64,000 bases of DNA from assembly GCA_025360745.1 (NCBI GenBank), contig JANYBP010000079.1, positions 1 through 64,000 on the forward strand, in the 5' to 3' direction. The position numbers were made by a program, and so were the translations under genes. The notes beneath the pieces were generated by a model. The model saw only the letters and a list, made by a program, of their open reading frames with translations. It was not told the DNA's origin and searched no databases. Positions 1 through 7,430 of the stretch are shown here, piece by piece. Source of the DNA: a bacterium. Lineage in GTDB: Bacteria; Verrucomicrobiota; Kiritimatiellia; CAIKKV01; CAIYGI01. Each line of letters starts with the position of its first letter. The first letter of the stretch is position 1.

Positions 1-80
1 GCTACCAGTCTCCGCGAACGCTCATCCAAGTGCGGCAGTAGCGCCGCCAGTTTCGTCGCCAACCGTGTTTCTGTTTGCAT
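1..80 (-). CDS. ISAzo13-like transposase, N-terminal fragment cut by the window edge
   Basis: Read on the minus strand from an ATG at 80, the frame gives MQTETRLATKLAALLPHLDE followed by RSRRLVA and runs off the window. The ALLPHLDER.RR stretch is the signature I associate with the start of ISAzo13/ISNCY-type transposases. A GTG two codons upstream (86) is an alternative start. Only about 26 residues are visible, so the family call rests on one motif. The AT-rich, hairpin-containing sequence just upstream (81-260) would be the IS promoter and terminal region. Confidence 0.5.
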   Translation of the reverse strand, partial: MQTETRLATKLAALLPHLDERSRRLV

Positions 81-139
81 GCCCACAGAGCGTGCTACAT
101 AAACGCGGTAATGTCTATGTTATTTATTGACGCCTCCTA

Positions 140-185
140 AGTGTGGGGAGGAAAGTGTGACTGTTGACATTTAGTCCCACACTTG
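140..185. repeat. Inverted repeat upstream of the transposase fragment
   Basis: AAGTGTGGG at 140-148 pairs with CCCACACTT at 177-185. It lies in non-coding sequence just upstream of the transposase fragment, so it may be a promoter-region hairpin or part of the insertion sequence end. No gene is seen between 81 and 327. Confidence 0.4.
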
Positions 186-274
186 ATCGGTTACACTTAG
201 TCGACTCGCTTAGTCGTTGGCTTCGCTTTACAAACAGCACAATAGCCCAATGAATATTCACACGGAAGAACCTG

Positions 275-311
275 ACAGCCTACAGCCAGTCAAACTGCAT
301 CCTTCGGGATG
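275..311 (+). repeat. Dispersed repeat R1, copy A
   Basis: A sequence of about 37 bp containing CAGCCTACAGCC and CTGCATCCTTCGGGATG. Related copies occur at 775-813 (inverted) and 2780-2819 (direct). Copies A and B face each other around the pseudogene at 328-775, as if bounding an accessory unit. Confidence 0.6.
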
Positions 312-327
312 TCACTGAGGAGTCTTT

Positions 328-775
328 ATGAAGGTTCTCCTGATTGTGCCGACGATCAAGTACAAGGAGGAATATCCCTCGTTTCTCTCCAACTCGGATT
401 TTCCTGTCGGCTACGCCTACATTGCCGGCGCGCTGGGGCGGGCCGGGCGGTGCGCATGTGGCAACCTCGCGGCGGAGCTGGTTTGGGCGTGTGATCCGGA
501 AGATGCGGGCCCAGGGCGAGGGGCGGAATCGTTTCAGACTGAAAGCGGCGGCGGCCAGCCTGCTCTATCTGGCGACCTCGTTTCGGCATCCCATATTTGC
601 GCAAGTGCGGCCCTTTATGAACCGTCCCGCCGCCGGAGTCTGGTTCGCGACCATTTGTCTTGGTTGCGGCGGACTGATGCGCGTGGAAGTTCCGCAACTT
701 TCAAGCGCGCCCTCGCGCCCCGGGTTTACGGATCGCATCGCGATCCCATTGCTGAGGCGCTTGTTTCGCAAGTAG
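328..775 (+). pseudogene. Radical SAM / B12-binding protein remnant
   Basis: The frame opening at 328 starts MKVLLIVPTIKYKEEYPSFL, then a segment ending GYAYIAGAL. This is typical of the N-terminal B12-binding-like domain of radical SAM enzymes. At about codon 37 the frame loses all similarity and becomes low-complexity. A second frame, ending at 775, carries a credible C-terminal tail (FRHPIFAQVRPFMNRPAAG, later LLRRLFRK). The simplest reading is a gene that has lost its middle and gone out of frame; the radical SAM core with its CxxxCxxC motif is absent. The C-terminal piece might come from a different gene. It is flanked by R1 repeats in opposite orientation. Confidence 0.5.
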
Positions 776-813
776 CATCCCGAAGGATGCAGGTTGATAG
801 GCTGAAGGCTGTT
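775..813 (-). repeat. Dispersed repeat R1, copy B (inverted)
   Basis: Reverse complement of the R1 sequence: CATCCCGAAGGATGCAGG followed by TTGATAGGCTGAAGGCTGTT. It begins at the stop codon of the radical SAM remnant. Confidence 0.6.
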
Positions 814-900
814 AAGTCTGGTATCAAACGCTTCGTCCTTTAACCCCCCTTCGTGCTCTTCGTGGTGGAAAAAACCGCCAGGCTGATCAATCCAGCACAA

Positions 901-979
901 ATTACCGCGAAAGAACGCAAGGAACGCAAAGAAAATTTCGGGTCGTTCTTTGCACTCTATGCGTTCTTTTGCGGTGAAT
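901..979. repeat. Long imperfect hairpin element
   Basis: The left arm ATTACCGCGAAAGAACGCA (from 901) is matched by a right arm ending GCGGTGAAT at 979, with an inner pairing of GCAAAGAA and TTCTTTGC. The arms pair over about 28 bp with few mismatches. It is intergenic, between two pseudogenes. This looks like a mobile or dispersed hairpin element and not a terminator, because no T-run follows. Confidence 0.5.
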
Positions 980-991
980 AATCTCCCCGAA

Positions 992-1553
992 TTACAGGCC
1001 CTGATCCAGGTAAGCCTTCGACTGGGTGTATCGCCCGGCGTCGGTGTTGTAAATATAGGTGACGTGCGTGGTCATAGACGTGGGATTTTGAGTGTTGAAC
1101 GAGAGGTAGGTGTCGTAACTGATGAATCCCGGCGTCACACTTTCCAGTAGACCGGCCGAGTAGTCATAAGCGAAGGCATAATATGAATTGCCGGCAAATG
1201 TGAAATAACAACGTTGAGTATTGCTCAGATGAGAAAAGTTGACTTGCCCCGCCTGAACGATCGTCACATTTTGAGGACTGCCAGTGGCGCCCGAGGCGGT
1301 GACCGTGACTGTCCCCGTACGCGCAGTTTGTTCCTGCTGCGGCATACACGCCGTTAGTCACCCAAACCACATCCCCCGTCGTTGCCGCGTCCACCGCCGC
1401 CTGGATGGTCCGTGCCGCCGTCGCCCAGTTCGTGTAGGGCGCCGCGTCGCTGCCGGTTGGGGAAACGAAACGCTCCATAGGCCAACCCATTAAAGGCAAC
1501 GCGAGGAAGGCAAGGGTTAGTGTTGAGACGAGAAGGCGGCGATAGCGGTTCAT
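992..1553 (-). pseudogene. Exported right-handed beta-helix protein, frameshifted and deleted
   Basis: The minus-strand ATG at 1553 has a good ribosome site (AGGAG) and opens with a signal peptide (MNRYRRLLVSTLTLAFLALP). This is followed by FVSPTGSDAAPYTNWATAAR and TIQAAVDAATTGDVVWVTNG, the standard start of secreted right-handed beta-helix repeat proteins. After about 75 residues the frame breaks. A different frame (down to 992) carries GTVTVTASGATGSPQNVTIV, a BACON-like/Ig-like segment, and then a terminal domain. A gene that once encoded a long surface protein seems to have lost most of its repeats and its frame. Confidence 0.55.
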
Positions 1554-1618
1554 AGCAGGCTCCTGACTGTTAAGCAGCGTCTTACCTGTTACAAGATCGC
1601 CGTTCGTAGTTATCATTC

Positions 1619-1705
1619 AACAATCGCGTAACTGCCCGGCGAAATCATCGCAATGCAGTCCGCATCACGATAATCCACCTTAGCGCTGACGAGCGCAACA
1701 AAAAA
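1619..1705. repeat. 87-bp direct repeat R2, copy 1
   Basis: Nearly identical to 2411-2497: the one difference I see is GTAACT here against GCAACT there. It contains the small hairpin GCGCT-GACG-AGCGC. The two copies flank the methyltransferase gene in the same orientation. Confidence 0.8.
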
Positions 1706-1786
1706 GCGACACAAAAAATGCGGCAAAATCGCATTGATTAAGAAGAGGTTTTAACGCAGAGGCTCGGAAAAAAGACGCTGTTTTAC

Positions 1787-2389
1787 TTACCTTTTTGGTT
1801 TTACGACAAAACCCCAACTGAAGGGTTGTTGGAAGGCCGCGAGGTAGGCAATCCACCAGTACCATGCATATTTCTGCATGCAACCCAGCAGTTCCACCGC
1901 GTGATCTCCGAGCGCGGAACGCTTGACAAACCGGTCGGCGATGCCCCGGAAAAAAGCCACCGAATGGTCGCCGTTCCAGCCCAGGGCGTTAAAGACCCAG
2001 TTGCCGTTATTGGGGATGGTGATGAAGACGGTGGCGCCATAAGCCTTGACCGCCTGTGCCATCGCATTCATGGACTCGAAGTGGTAGTTCACGTGTTCGA
2101 GCGTCTCCATGCAGAGGATGACTTGCGGCCGGTACTCCGCGAGCACGGTCTTGAGCGCTTCGACACCCTCGGGGCGGTTTAAATTGACGAGATAGTCGAC
2201 ACCGGGAACCTGCTGATAGTCGGCGATGCGATATTCGGCCGCCGCTTTTTGAATCTTTTGATACTCGCGCGCAAACGGGCTTTTGGGATCGCAATTCGGC
2301 ATTTTCTGGCCGCCGATATCCAAGACCGTTTTGCCACGGCAGAGTTCTGTGGCAAATGCCAATCTGTCGACCACTTTATATGAAGACAT
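1787..2389 (-). CDS. SAM-dependent methyltransferase (class I, unknown substrate)
   Basis: A 200-residue protein. The start at 2389 (MSSYKVVDRL) is preceded by GGCGGAAC; a longer frame runs upstream only because the R2 repeat happens to be open. TVLDIGGQ near residue 21 is the glycine-rich SAM-binding motif I, and VILCMETLEHV near residue 89 matches the motif IV/post-IV region of methyltransferase-11-like enzymes. ATVFITIPNNG follows. The family acts on small molecules, lipids or sugars; the substrate cannot be told here. The gene sits alone between pseudogenes and direct repeats, which fits acquired cargo. Confidence 0.65.
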   Translation of the reverse strand: MSSYKVVDRLAFATELCRGKTVLDIGGQKMPNCDPKSPFAREYQKIQKAAAEYRIADYQQVPGVDYLVNLNRPEGVEALKTVLAEYRPQVILCMETLEHVNYHFESMNAMAQAVKAYGATVFITIPNNGNWVFNALGWNGDHSVAFFRGIADRFVKRSALGDHAVELLGCMQKYAWYWWIAYLAAFQQPFSWGFVVKPKR

Positions 2390-2410
2390 TGTTCCGCCTT
2401 TTTTCTTCAA

Positions 2411-2497
2411 AACAATCGCGCAACTGCCCGGCGAAATCATCGCAATGCAGTCCGCATCACGATAATCCACCTTAGCGCTGACGAGCGCAACAAAAAA
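2411..2497. repeat. 87-bp direct repeat R2, copy 2
   Basis: Second copy of R2, lying just upstream of the methyltransferase start. Because it is open in the methyltransferase frame it gives a false 37-codon N-terminal extension. Confidence 0.8.
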
Positions 2498-2567
2498 CAA
2501 GAGGTCGGAAGTCGGAGGTCAGAAGACAGAAATCGGAAGTCGGAAGTCGGAGGTCAGAAAGCCAGAA
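2498..2567. repeat. Heptamer array H1 (GAAGTCG/GAGGTCA-type)
   Basis: Tandem, slightly degenerate heptamers of the form (G)AAGTCGG/AGGTCAG start immediately after R2 copy 2. The array is followed by GAAAATGCGGCATTCGACGCC; an almost identical sequence follows the related array at 3919-4093, so array plus tail is one compound repeat. Confidence 0.7.
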
Positions 2568-2779
2568 TAAGAAAATGCGGCATTCGACGCCAAGGAACGT
2601 CATCGAGACTTGCCAGAGGATTCTTCTGGAGGGCGGCAGGCCTCTGCCGCCGCGTGGGCGCAAGGCGAAATGCTTATGGATGGAATGTCGGAACGACGTT
2701 AGGTATAATTGCACGCAAATGAACTTCAGATTTCGTAAAAGACTTGCCGTGAAATCGAACAGGAATACACGTATTTCCT

Positions 2780-2819
2780 AACAGCCTTCAGCCTATCCAC
2801 CTGCATCCTATGGGGTGCT
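2780..2819 (+). repeat. Dispersed repeat R1, copy C
   Basis: ACAGCCTTCAGCCTATC followed by CACCTGCATCCTATGGGGTG. It is the same family as 275-311 and 775-813, here about 30 bp upstream of the agmatine deiminase start. Confidence 0.6.
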
Positions 2820-2851
2820 GCTGAACCGTAAAGAATGCAAGATTGACTCAA

Positions 2852-3913
2852 ATGCAGGCTGAAACAAAATCCAAGACGGCGGGCTGGCGGCTGCCGGCGG
2901 AGTGGGAGGCGCAGGACGGGGTGCTGCTGGCCTGGCCGCGGCCGGAGATGGATTGGCTGCCGTACCTGGACGAGGCGCGCCGCACGGTGGCCGGGCTGGC
3001 CGCCGCGATCACGCGCTTCGAGCGGCTGGTGTTGATTGCGCGCGCGGACGAGGCTGGCGCCATGCTGGCCGGGGCCGGCGCTGTCATGGAGCGCGTGACC
3101 TTCGTCGATTGCCCGCTGAACGATACCTGGGCGCGCGATTTTGGGCCCCTGACCGTTGTGCGCGCGACGCCGGCGGGGCGGGAGGCGCGCTTGCTCGATT
3201 GCGTCTTTAACGGCTGGGGCGGCAAATTCTGCGCGGAGGCCGATACGCAGGCGACGGGCCGCCTGCACGCCGCCGGAGTTTTCGGCGCCACGCCGCGGCG
3301 GCGGCTCGATTTCGTGCTGGAAGGGGGCAGCCTCGATAGCGATGGCAAGGGCGCGCTGCTTACCACTTCGACCTGTCTGTTGCAGCCGGGACGCAATCCG
3401 GGTTTTGACCGGCGGGGGATCGAAGCGCGGCTGCGCGACGAACTGGGGGCCGCGCGGGTACACTGGCTGGAGCACGGGGCGCTGGCGGGCGACGATACGG
3501 ACAGTCATGTGGACATGCTGGCGCGCTTCGCGCCGGACGACACGATTATCTACACCGCCTGCGACGATCCGGCGGACGAGCATGCCGCGCCGCTGGGCGC
3601 GATGGCGGAGGAACTCGCGGCCCTGCGCACGGCGGCGGGGCGGCCCTACCGTCTGATCCCGCTGCCCTGGCCGCGGGCCATATTCGACGCGGACGGCGCG
3701 CGGCTGCCGGCCAGTTACGCCAACTTCCTGGCGATCAACGGTGCGGTGTTGACCCCGGCCTATGGCGATGCGCGCGACGCGCAGGCGCGGGAAGCGATCG
3801 ACGCGGCCTTCCCAGGGCGCATTGCGATCGGCGTTGACTGTACCGCCCTGATTCGACAACATGGGTCCCTGCATTGCATGACGATGCAGCTTCCCAAGGG
3901 AGCGCTGAAGTGA
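2852..3913 (+). CDS. aguA: Agmatine deiminase (agmatine iminohydrolase)
   Basis: Converts agmatine to N-carbamoylputrescine and ammonia in the cytoplasm, the first step of the arginine decarboxylase route to putrescine. The 353-residue length is normal for the peptidyl-arginine-deiminase-like fold. Visible family motifs are GWRLPAEWEAQDGVLLAWP at the start, NDTWARDFGP near residue 90, the LEGGSLDSDGKG substrate loop, GDDTDSHVDM with the catalytic His, and GSLHCMTMQ near the C-terminus with the catalytic Cys at about 342. The start is ATG 2852; a TTG three codons upstream is also in frame. The next enzyme of the pathway follows downstream, separated by a repeat array. Confidence 0.93.
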   Translation: MQAETKSKTAGWRLPAEWEAQDGVLLAWPRPEMDWLPYLDEARRTVAGLAAAITRFERLVLIARADEAGAMLAGAGAVMERVTFVDCPLNDTWARDFGPLTVVRATPAGREARLLDCVFNGWGGKFCAEADTQATGRLHAAGVFGATPRRRLDFVLEGGSLDSDGKGALLTTSTCLLQPGRNPGFDRRGIEARLRDELGAARVHWLEHGALAGDDTDSHVDMLARFAPDDTIIYTACDDPADEHAAPLGAMAEELAALRTAAGRPYRLIPLPWPRAIFDADGARLPASYANFLAINGAVLTPAYGDARDAQAREAIDAAFPGRIAIGVDCTALIRQHGSLHCMTMQLPKGALK

Positions 3914-3918
3914 CGAGG

Positions 3919-4093
3919 GAATGCAGAAGTCAGAAGTCAGAAGTCAGAAGCCAGAAGCCAGAATCCAGAAGTCAGAAGTCGGAGGTCGGAAGACAGAAGC
4001 CAGAATTCAGAATTCAGAAGTCAGAATCCAGAAGCCGGAGGTCGGAGGTCGGAAGACAGAAGTCGGAGGGCAGAAGTCGGAGGTCGGAAAAAG
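3919..4093. repeat. Heptamer array H2 (CAGAAGT-type) between aguA and aguB
   Basis: About 25 tandem heptamers, mostly CAGAAGT, CAGAAGC, CGGAGGT and close variants. The array is followed by GAAAATGCTGTATTCGACGCC, as at array H1. It is open in more than one frame (repeating Lys-Ser-Glu-Val-type peptides), but I regard those as spurious. Confidence 0.85.
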
Positions 4094-4137
4094 AAAATGC
4101 TGTATTCGACGCCCTCGTCCTTTGAAAGAGGCAGACG

Positions 4138-4157
4138 TGCTGACTTCTGACTTCTGA
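4138..4157. repeat. Inverted partner of heptamer array H2
   Basis: GCTGACTTCTGACTTCTGAA is the reverse complement of units in the 3919-4093 array, so a transcript could fold the array back on itself just before the amidase start. Confidence 0.55.
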
Positions 4158-4174
4158 ATCCCTGAGTAGTTCAA

Positions 4175-5602
4175 ATGAAGGTCGCCTTAATCCAGTCCAA
4201 AGTGTCAGCCGACCGCGCAGGCAATCTGCGCCGCGCGGCCGCGTCCGTGCGCGCCGCGCGCGCGGCCGGGGCCGAACTGGCGGTTTTTTCCGAACTGCAC
4301 ACGGCGCGCTACTTCTGCCAGGTTGAGGATCCCGCGGCCTTCGACGGCGCCGAGCCGATTCCCGGTCCTTACACGCAAGCGCTGAGCGAGCTGGCGCGCA
4401 CGAACGGCATGGTGCTGGTTGGTTCGCTCTTCGAACATTGCGCGCCGGGTCTGGCCTACAACACGGCCGTGGTTTTCGAACGCGACGGCAAACTGGCGGG
4501 ACGTTACCGCAAGATGCACGTCCCCGACGATCCGGGCTACTACGAGAAGTTTTATTTCGCGCCGGGCGATCTGGGCTTTACGCCGATTGACACCTCCGCG
4601 GGCCGTCTGGGCGTGCTGGTCTGCTGGGATCAATGGTACCCCGAAGCGGCGCGGCTGATGACGCTGGCGGGGGCGGAAATACTGATTTATCCGACGGCGA
4701 TCGGCTGGGACCCGCGCGACGCGGCCGGCGAAAAAATCCGCCAGCGCGAGGCCTGGACGACCATTCAGCGCGCGCATGCGGTGGCCAATGGCGTGCCGGT
4801 CCTGAGTGTCAACCGCGTGGGCCGCGAACCCGATCCCGCCGGCGGCGCGGGCATCGCGTTCTGGGGCCACTCCTTCGCGGCGGGCTGCCAGGGCGAACTT
4901 CTGGCCGAGGCCGGCGACAAAGCGGAGGCGCTGTTGATTGTGGAACTCGAACGTGGGCGCACGGAAAGCGTACGGCGGATCTGGCCCTTCCTGCGCGACC
5001 GGCGGGTGGATGCCTACGCCGGCCTGACGCAGCGCTACGGCCCGCCCCCCAGAACAAAGCCCCATCACGAATGCACCAACCATTCCTCACCACTCCCGCA
5101 CTCCCGCACTCCCGCACTTCTTCCCCCTTCCACCCTCCACCCTCCACCCTCCACCTCCCACCTCTCACCTTCCCGCAAGCGGCGCGGAATCGCCTTGCTG
5201 GCCGCGCTGCTCTTGACGACGCTGGTGGGCACGGTGGCGCTGGCGGCGGTGACGCACGCTGGAGTGAATTTGCGCTGGGGCCGGGCGATGCGCACGCAGA
5301 CCGAATTACGCGCCACGTTGCGGGCGGTGGTAAGCGGGACGTTGAGTGTGAGCAACGCCACGCTGACCGGCACGTCGCGGCTGAGTCCGGGCGGCACGAC
5401 GGTGACGCTGCAGGCGGCGCGTGTGGATGTCGCGGTCTTGCCGGCGGCCCTGCGTCCGGATACTCCTTCCGGCGGTAACATGGCCCTCTGGCGAATCAAG
5501 GCCCAGGCGCAGCGGGAATCCTCCTCGGCCGCGCTGCAGGCGATTGTGCAGCGGCCCCGGCAGGGTGGCGCCGCCCGTGTCCTGGCGTGGGTGGAAAGAT
5601 GA
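4175..5602 (+). CDS. aguB: N-carbamoylputrescine amidase fused in frame to a GspK/PilX-like pseudopilin
   Basis: Residues 1-290 form a complete nitrilase-fold N-carbamoylputrescine amidase, which yields putrescine, CO2 and ammonia. The catalytic triad is visible: Glu40 (VFSELHT), Lys113 (RYRKMHV) and Cys150 (LVCWDQWYPEAAR). The usual C-terminal RRVDAYAGLTQRYG is present. Then comes a 45-residue Pro/Ser/Thr/His-rich stretch encoded by a pyrimidine heptamer array. From about residue 335 follows KRRGIALLAALLLTTLVG, a prepilin-type N-terminus of a minor pseudopilin, with a short periplasmic domain to residue 475. Amidases of this family normally stop near residue 290. The array has probably destroyed the amidase stop codon and the pseudopilin start; alternatively the pseudopilin starts independently, for example at TTG 5195, although no clear ribosome site is seen there. 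Its stop overlaps the next gene (ATGA). Confidence 0.8.
   Translation: MKVALIQSKVSADRAGNLRRAAASVRAARAAGAELAVFSELHTARYFCQVEDPAAFDGAEPIPGPYTQALSELARTNGMVLVGSLFEHCAPGLAYNTAVVFERDGKLAGRYRKMHVPDDPGYYEKFYFAPGDLGFTPIDTSAGRLGVLVCWDQWYPEAARLMTLAGAEILIYPTAIGWDPRDAAGEKIRQREAWTTIQRAHAVANGVPVLSVNRVGREPDPAGGAGIAFWGHSFAAGCQGELLAEAGDKAEALLIVELERGRTESVRRIWPFLRDRRVDAYAGLTQRYGPPPRTKPHHECTNHSSPLPHSRTPALLPPSTLHPPPSTSHLSPSRKRRGIALLAALLLTTLVGTVALAAVTHAGVNLRWGRAMRTQTELRATLRAVVSGTLSVSNATLTGTSRLSPGGTTVTLQAARVDVAVLPAALRPDTPSGGNMALWRIKAQAQRESSSAALQAIVQRPRQGGAARVLAWVER
5089..5170. repeat. Pyrimidine heptamer array H3 inside the amidase-pseudopilin frame
   Basis: Tandem CACTCCCG-like units followed by CCACCCT units, all C/T-rich on the plus strand. 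It encodes the PHSRTPALLPPSTLHPPPST-type linker. This is the complementary-strand type of the heptamers seen in H1 and H2. Confidence 0.8.
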
Positions 5603-6909
5603 TGAGCAACATATACGGTCTCGATGGCGAAGGCGAAAACGCCGCGGCGGTGCGCGCCGTGCGGCGCGGGCTGGGCTGGGACTTTATCCCGGCCACGCTG
5701 GACGAGGCGCGCCGCGCGCCGCGGGCGCGGGTGGCGGTGGCATTGCGGCAGAAGGACAGTCTGCTGCGTCCAATTCGCGCCCCCTTCGGCGACCTGCGCA
5801 AGGCGCGGCGGGTCTTACTGTCGCTGCTCGACATGCAACTGCCCTTTCCGGTCGAAAGTTGCGCCGTGGCGGTGGCCGAGTTGCGCGCCGAGGGCGGCGA
5901 AACGCGCGGTTGGGCGGCCCTGGCTCGCACCGAGGAAATTACCCGCGTGCTGGCCGCCTGGCGCGCGGCGGGGGTGGACCCCGATACGCTGGACCAGGAG
6001 TCGCTGGCGTTGTGGAGCGAAGCCCGGCGCACACTGCCCGGCGTGCGGGCCGATGCCGAACGGCTGCATGTGGTGGCTTACCTTGGGCACGACCGGATCA
6101 CCTTCGTGCTGGGCCGCGCCGGACATCTGGTCGCGGCGCACGGCCTGGGGATGGAGGCCCGGGATCAGGCGGTGCGGGTGTTGAAACCTTACATGGGCGG
6201 CGGCGCGGCGGTCTGGATTTTTGCCGGTCCGGCGGCCGCCACGCCCGACGGTGAGGCGCTGCGCCTGGCCGTGACGCGCGCCTGGCCGGGCGAAATTCTG
6301 CCGGCGCCGGAACCCGAATCGTTCCTGGCCCGCGCGCTCGCCCGCCGCCAGTTGAGCGCCGGTGCGTATCCCTGCAATTTCCGCAGCGGCGACTTCGCGC
6401 ACGAGCGCGAGCGCGAACGCGGGGTGCGGCGCAGTTGGGTGGGACTGGCGGCCGTGCTGGCGGCGGGACTGCTATTGATCGGCGTCAATGCGGTCTGGCG
6501 GAGCGCGGCGGCGCGGCGGGAGGCGGCGGCCCAGGCCGAGTTGACGCGCGTCACCAGGCTGCTGGCGCCGCTTGGCGCCGCGCGCGGGAGCGAAGTTATG
6601 ACGGCGCGCCGCGTCGTGGAACAGGAGAGCAAGCGTTTAGAGCCGGTGCTCCAGGCGGGTAATCCGGAAGCGCTGGGCACGCTGCGCAAACTGCTCGACG
6701 TGGCCGCGGAGCAGGGACTGATCTTCGAAACACTGCGGCTGCGCCGGGATGGATTGGTGCAGGCCACGGGCGTGGCGGTGGACTGGCGGCGGGCCGAGCT
6801 TTCCGAGCGGGAATGGGCCGGACAGGGAATCGATCTGCGCATGGAGCGGCGCGACGAATGGGCCGATGGTCATGTTGTCTTCAACCTGTCGTCCGGGGGC
6901 AAGCCATGA
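5599..6909 (+). CDS. GspL/PilM-N-like inner-membrane assembly protein
   Basis: A 436-residue protein. The N-terminal half (about 1-270) resembles the actin-like cytoplasmic domain of GspL/PilM. The patch ending FRSGDF precedes a charged run and one membrane segment (SWVGLAAVLAAGLLLIGVNA, about 278-298). The periplasmic part follows, with a coiled-coil-like stretch (about 300-360) and a ferredoxin-like ending. This is the layout of GspL or a fused PilM-PilN, which anchors the secretion ATPase and pseudopilus platform. The start ATG at 5599 overlaps the upstream stop (ATGA), and ATG 5602 or GTG 5587 are alternatives. It forms a K-L-M-like trio with its neighbours. No ATPase or secretin is in this window, so whether the system is type II secretion or type IV pilus cannot be decided. 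Confidence 0.6.
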   Translation: MMSNIYGLDGEGENAAAVRAVRRGLGWDFIPATLDEARRAPRARVAVALRQKDSLLRPIRAPFGDLRKARRVLLSLLDMQLPFPVESCAVAVAELRAEGGETRGWAALARTEEITRVLAAWRAAGVDPDTLDQESLALWSEARRTLPGVRADAERLHVVAYLGHDRITFVLGRAGHLVAAHGLGMEARDQAVRVLKPYMGGGAAVWIFAGPAAATPDGEALRLAVTRAWPGEILPAPEPESFLARALARRQLSAGAYPCNFRSGDFAHERERERGVRRSWVGLAAVLAAGLLLIGVNAVWRSAAARREAAAQAELTRVTRLLAPLGAARGSEVMTARRVVEQESKRLEPVLQAGNPEALGTLRKLLDVAAEQGLIFETLRLRRDGLVQATGVAVDWRRAELSEREWAGQGIDLRMERRDEWADGHVVFNLSSGGKP

Positions 6910-7430
6910 ATCATGATCGGTTGCTGAAAGTGGGCTGGGGCGTCGCCGGTGTGCTGGCGGCGGCGGGGCTGCTGTGGTCCGTCGGCAGTTGTCTCGATCG
7001 CGCCGAACCGGCCCGGCGGCTGGCGCGGCGGGCGGGCGACCTGCGGGAATTGCAGGCGCTGCAGCGCGTGGCGGCGCATCGCGAAGCCGGGCTGGAGCGG
7101 CTGCGTCAACCGGCCGCAGCCGGCACCAATGCGACGACGCTGGCGGCCATGATCCGCGACGGGCTGGGGGCGGTTGCGACGACGATCAAGGAGTTGGACC
7201 CGCCGACCGCGCCCGAAGGTTGGAGTTTGCGGCGCGTGAAGGTGAACCTGAAGGATATCAACGGCGACGCTCTGGGACTGTTGCTGGCGCAATTGGCATC
7301 CAACCGTCCGCCGTGGACCGTGGCGGAATGCTCGCTTAAAGCATCAACCCGGCCCGGCTGGATGGCCGAGGCCGAGTTGACGTTGGAGCAGGCCTGCGCG
7401 GCGGAGGCGCCGCCGCCGACTCAGAAGTGA
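6906..7430 (+). CDS. GspM/PilO-like membrane protein
   Basis: A 174-residue protein that overlaps the GspL-like gene by 4 bp. A single membrane anchor (about residues 9-30, WGVAGVLAAAGLLWSVGSCL) is followed by an Arg-rich coiled coil and a small alpha/beta periplasmic domain. This is the topology of GspM or PilO, the partner of GspL/PilN. The sequence is too divergent for a firm name; position is the main evidence. Its 3' end overlaps the convergent beta-barrel gene by 10 bp. Confidence 0.5.
   Translation: MNHDRLLKVGWGVAGVLAAAGLLWSVGSCLDRAEPARRLARRAGDLRELQALQRVAAHREAGLERLRQPAAAGTNATTLAAMIRDGLGAVATTIKELDPPTAPEGWSLRRVKVNLKDINGDALGLLLAQLASNRPPWTVAECSLKASTRPGWMAEAELTLEQACAAEAPPPTQK

Larger units (their letters stand above)
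2390..2851. other. Gene-free stretch made of repeats
   Basis: Between the methyltransferase start and the agmatine deiminase start there is R2 copy 2, heptamer array H1, a GGCGGCAG-GCCT-CTGCCGCC hairpin near 2632-2651 and R1 copy C. I see no convincing protein-coding gene or RNA gene. Confidence 0.6.

Noticed and set aside
3919-4093. CRISPR array
   Set aside because: Units are 7 bp, contiguous and without spacers; no cas genes occur in the window.
3874-4157. Short frames encoding Lys-Ser-Glu-Val-type repeats
   Set aside because: They are translations of the heptamer array and have no independent gene features.
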